Shown: positions 4,311 to 6,587 of the stretch, in pieces | Numbering within the stretch: position 1 is the stretch's first letter | How the letters are laid out: each line of letters begins with the position of its first letter | Source: DASVXQ01 sp046727955 | GTDB taxonomy: Bacteria; Actinomycetota; CALGFH01 | Length of the DNA stretch: 6,587 nt | Direction of reading: 5' to 3' | NCBI GenBank assembly: GCA_046727955.1 | Contig: JBKPDO010000395.1 | Location: 1 to 6,587, forward strand | The notes under the pieces: generated by a model | What the model was told of the DNA's origin: nothing | The model's database searches: none | Seen by the model: the letters and a program-made list of their open reading frames with translations, nothing else | Translations under genes and position numbers: made by a program

Positions 4311-5786
4311 ATGGCATCAGCAGGCATCCGCAAGAGCCCGTCCGGCCGCTACAAGGTCTGGTGGCGGCTGGACGACGGCAGCCAGGGCAGCCAGACCTTC
4401 CCCACCCGCGATCAGGCCCGCGACTTCAAGCACGACCTGCTCGCCCGCGTCGCCCGCGGCACCTGGGTTGATCCCCATCTCGGCAAGCAGACCTTCGAGA
4501 GCTGGGCGCGGGAGTGGTGGGACGGCTGGTCGGCCGATCCGGACCATAGCCCGCGGACACTCCAGGCTGCCGAGTCGCGACTGCGGCTCCACCTACTCCC
4601 TCATCTGGGACAGCGGCAGCTACGCGCGATCACGATCGCCGTCGTACGCCGCTGGCAAAACGAACTGCGCGGCAAGGTTGGCTACGACACGGTGATGGCC
4701 TGCCGGTCGCTGCTGATCCGCATCCTCCAGGCCGCCGAAGATGACCGGCGCATCGCCGCCAACCCGGTCCGCAAGGTCCCCGCGCCCAAGCCGCTCGTTG
4801 ACCCGGCCGCACGCCTCGGCCGGGCCAAGCGTCGCGCCTACACCCCGGAAGAATTCGGACACCTGCTCGCCGGCACGCCGCCGTTCTACCGCGACCACTT
4901 CATCACCTTGGTCGGCACCGGCCTGCGCGCGGGCGAGTTGCTCGGCCTGCGCGCGGTCCGCGTCGACCTGGACCGCCGGCAGCTTGAGGTCCTGGAGGTG
5001 CGCTACGACGCCGGCCGCTTCGGCTCCGGCTACAAGGACCGGCCGAAGAGCCCGTCCAGCATCCGCGTCGTCCCGCTCGCCGAGTCTGTCGCCGCTGCGG
5101 TCGCCCGCCGGCTCCCGCCGGGCGCCGACCCGAGCGCGCTGGTGTTCACCGGCCCAGGTGGGAGTAACGGCATGCCGCGCGGTGCCCGTAGCGCCATGTC
5201 CCGGCATGGCCTCCTGCGCGTGTACAAGCATGCCTTGATCCGCGTCGCTGATCCGGCGGCATCCTTGCCGTACACACCGCGCCGAGTCCTGGCGGCGCTG
5301 CGCGCCGAAGGCCCCCAGACTGCTGAGGAGATCCGCTCGCGGCTGCCCGGACGCATGCCTCGTCTGACCACTGTCGTGGACGCCCTGAACGTGCTCCAGG
5401 CCGCCGGGCTGGCCGTCCAGTACCAACCAGGATGCTGGCGCGCCTGCGCCCCGCTCGACAGCGACGACGTCCTCGGCGAGCTTCGGGTGCGTGGTCCGCA
5501 CGACCTGCGCCACACATTTGCGACGTGGCTGGAGGACGCCGGCATCCCGGCCCGGGTGATCGATGAGCTGATGGGCCACACAGGAGGCCAGCGTGGCGGG
5601 GGAGCGCCCGGTGGCGACGGAAGCCTTATCGGCACTCGCTACCGCTGGACAACCCCGGAAATGCAGGCCCGGGTGATGGCCGCGATCGAGCAGCGGCTAA
5701 CCGTTTCGTTCGCGATTGCTGCCGGGTCAACGGTAGCTCAAGGATGTTCGCTGGACTTGGCTGAAGGTAACAGGATACGCGCGTAG
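4311..5786 (+). CDS. int: Tyrosine-family site-specific integrase with a winged-helix-like insertion
   Basis: This is a 491-residue integrase. An N-terminal arm-type DNA-binding domain (about 1-58, 'IRKSPSGRYKVWWRLDDG') is followed by a SAM-like core-binding domain (about 62-155). The catalytic domain has R206 in GTGLRAGELLGLR, probable K246, H397 and R400 in HDLRHTFATWLEDAG, H423 in MGH, and the nucleophile Y444 in GTRYR. All catalytic residues are present, so it should be active. The region between 'SRHGLLRVYKHAL' (298-309) and 'RVRGPHDLRH' (392-401) is about 70 residues longer than in the actinobacterial relatives I know. It contains a winged-helix-like fold (about 321-380: TPRRVLAALRAEGP, TTVVDALNVLQAAGLAVQY, PGCWRA). 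It would excise and integrate the element, usually at a tRNA gene. No excisionase gene is seen beside it. Convergent with the next frame, one base between stops. Confidence 0.93.
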   Translation: MASAGIRKSPSGRYKVWWRLDDGSQGSQTFPTRDQARDFKHDLLARVARGTWVDPHLGKQTFESWAREWWDGWSADPDHSPRTLQAAESRLRLHLLPHLGQRQLRAITIAVVRRWQNELRGKVGYDTVMACRSLLIRILQAAEDDRRIAANPVRKVPAPKPLVDPAARLGRAKRRAYTPEEFGHLLAGTPPFYRDHFITLVGTGLRAGELLGLRAVRVDLDRRQLEVLEVRYDAGRFGSGYKDRPKSPSSIRVVPLAESVAAAVARRLPPGADPSALVFTGPGGSNGMPRGARSAMSRHGLLRVYKHALIRVADPAASLPYTPRRVLAALRAEGPQTAEEIRSRLPGRMPRLTTVVDALNVLQAAGLAVQYQPGCWRACAPLDSDDVLGELRVRGPHDLRHTFATWLEDAGIPARVIDELMGHTGGQRGGGAPGGDGSLIGTRYRWTTPEMQARVMAAIEQRLTVSFAIAAGSTVAQGCSLDLAEGNRIRA

Positions 5787-5790
5787 CTCA
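5733..5790. repeat. 8-base direct repeat GTAGCTCA, 50 bases apart, at the integrase 3' end
   Basis: GTAGCTCA occurs at 5733-5740 (followed by AGGA) and 5783-5790 (followed by GGAG). The second copy spans the integrase stop codon and the stop of the convergent gene. The motif resembles the conserved D-arm start of tRNA genes, but no matching stem, anticodon arm or T-arm follows, so there is no tRNA here. It could be part of an attachment region; this is weak. Confidence 0.35.
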
Positions 5791-6585
5791 GGAGGCCTCG
5801 ACCGTATCATCCACCGGCCAGCGGGGCTCAATCTCAAATGGCACCTCGGGAAGGCTAAGTACGCCAGAGCCGAAATTGCGAATGCTAAAGGCCAGTCGTC
5901 TGGCTTCCCAGAAGGAGTCCGCCTCACCAGCGCTCAAGAGCCAGTCCGCTATCTGCAGGGTGAGATCAAGATCATCCTCATCATGTTGCAATATGCCCTC
6001 GACTACTATGGCTTGTAGCTCCAAGTACTCACGGAGCTGTGGCTCATGCCGCAACAGGGCGGCCACTTCAGCGCCGTCGCCTTGGTCTGCCATCTCGATC
6101 CAGGTCCGGTTGCGAGCCACCCGGAAGCGCAGCACGGGTCGCGGATAGTACTGGAGGATCTCCTGAAGCTCATCCGCGCTGCGGTGAGTAGCTCGCACCA
6201 AGCTCGCGGTCACGGTGGTGGATCGATGCGAGCCGCACCGGTCCCCGTTGTGCATCGGGGCTCCCCGACACGGTAGACCGTCACTTCGCAGCGCCAGACA
6301 GAAGATTTTGAGTGGCCAGAGCAAAGCTTCACGATCTCCGCCGCGCCGTGCTAGATAGAGAACCTGCCACGGCGTCATCACTGTCGGACGGGGAGTGCCA
6401 TTGTCGAACCGCTCAGCTAGGGGCGCCTGGCGAGCCAACAAGCCGGCCAGGGCTCCGGCGTTCTCTCGATATGTCTGGTTTGTCCCGCCACTCTGCTTGA
6501 CGCCGACCGCGATCAGCACCGCCATCGAGATCACGCGCCCGTTCTCACGCACCTTCTCGAAGGTGGCGTCCAGCATCAGGTAGGG
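5788..6585 (-). CDS. Chimeric hypothetical protein: transposase fragment joined to a Cys/His-motif protein (partial, open at window edge)
   Basis: The frame runs on the minus strand from the window edge to TGA at 5788-5790, with no stop. Numbering from the first in-window ATG (6574-6576), residues 1-26 match the IS256-family transposase core (LDATFEKVRENGRVISMAV). After about residue 27 that similarity ends. The rest is unrecognised, about 235 residues, with a zinc-type motif C93-x9-C103-x10-C114-x2-H117 of the form 'C.A...DG.PC...A...G...C..H', often seen in actinobacterial and phage hypothetical proteins. Acidic helices follow (about 165-230), then the tail PFEIEPRWPVDDTVEAS. GC content is visibly lower than in the element core. 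The original start of the second part may be internal, for example the ATG encoding MTPWQVLYLARRG (M67), but no clear ribosome site supports it. Function unknown. Confidence 0.55.
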   Translation of the reverse strand, partial: PYLMLDATFEKVRENGRVISMAVLIAVGVKQSGGTNQTYRENAGALAGLLARQAPLAERFDNGTPRPTVMTPWQVLYLARRGGDREALLWPLKIFCLALRSDGLPCRGAPMHNGDRCGSHRSTTVTASLVRATHRSADELQEILQYYPRPVLRFRVARNRTWIEMADQGDGAEVAALLRHEPQLREYLELQAIVVEGILQHDEDDLDLTLQIADWLLSAGEADSFWEARRLAFSIRNFGSGVLSLPEVPFEIEPRWPVDDTVEAS

Positions 6586-6587
6586 GT
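6499..6587 (-). mobile_element. IS256-family (Mutator-type) transposase fragment
   Basis: The minus strand encodes PYLMLDATFEKVRENGRVIS and then MAVLIAVGV. This is the strongly conserved block around the first Asp of the DDE triad in IS256-family transposases. Upstream sequence lies beyond the window. Downstream, the expected continuation toward the second catalytic Asp is absent, replaced in frame by KQSGGTNQTYREN and unrelated sequence. Within this window it is a broken remnant rather than an intact insertion sequence. No terminal inverted repeat could be identified. Confidence 0.75.

Noticed and set aside
2558..4333. 591-residue minus-strand open frame opposite the translocase
   Set aside because: It is a shadow of the translocase frame. 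The plus strand carries clear Walker motifs and codon bias, while this one is Gly/Arg/Gln low-complexity.
5776..5815. Possible tRNA gene starting GCGCGTAGCTCAGG
   Set aside because: The D-stem partner GAGC, an anticodon arm and a T-arm with GTTCGA are missing. The bases are the last codons of two convergent frames.
6395..6425. GGTTCGA-containing sequence on the minus strand resembling a tRNA T-arm
   Set aside because: No complementary T-stem or acceptor stem flanks it, and it lies inside an open reading frame.

Overview
The window is very GC-rich, with strong G/C preference at third codon positions. It carries a compact replication-transfer-integration module typical of high-GC Actinobacteria. 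The gene order is replication protein tail, RepA-like ATPase, small protein, FtsK/TraB-type DNA translocase, tyrosine integrase. This matches an actinomycete integrative and conjugative element (AICE) of the primase-polymerase type, seen from the end of its replication gene to its integrase end. Genus cannot be told from the sequence alone.

Layout. Bases 1-225 hold the C-terminus of a probable bifunctional primase/polymerase. It overlaps by 4 bases (GTGA) with a 425-residue AAA-type ATPase that ends in a winged-helix domain (222-1499). Bases 1500-2117 have no convincing gene and are dense in palindromes, tandem repeats and strong hairpins; this is the best candidate for the replication origin and/or cis-acting transfer locus. 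A 58-residue basic protein with an excellent ribosome binding site follows (2118-2294). Next is a membrane-anchored FtsK/TraB translocase (2363 on). Its expected C-terminal winged helix lies in the +1 frame (about 3890-4181), as if by a frameshift. A 129-base gap (4182-4310) repeats the 14-base palindrome of the first gap and adds a dyad that could be an operator. The tyrosine integrase (4311-5786) has all catalytic residues but also an unusual winged-helix-like insertion inside its catalytic domain. No excisionase gene is visible.

The integrase ends one base from the stop of a convergent minus-strand reading frame (5788 to the window edge). That frame has a weaker GC bias and appears chimeric. 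It begins with a short IS256-family transposase piece that includes the first catalytic Asp, and continues into an unrecognised protein with a Cys/His zinc-type motif. This region is probably flanking DNA or a remnant outside the conjugative core.

How the genes work together (inference): the primase/polymerase and ATPase would replicate the excised circle from an origin in 1500-2117. The FtsK/TraB pump would move double-stranded DNA between mycelial cells after recognising repeats through its winged helix. The integrase would excise and insert the element. The most notable oddities are the winged-helix insertion in the integrase, the winged-helix theme shared by three element proteins, the palindrome shared by the two gene-free stretches, and the frame-split translocase.
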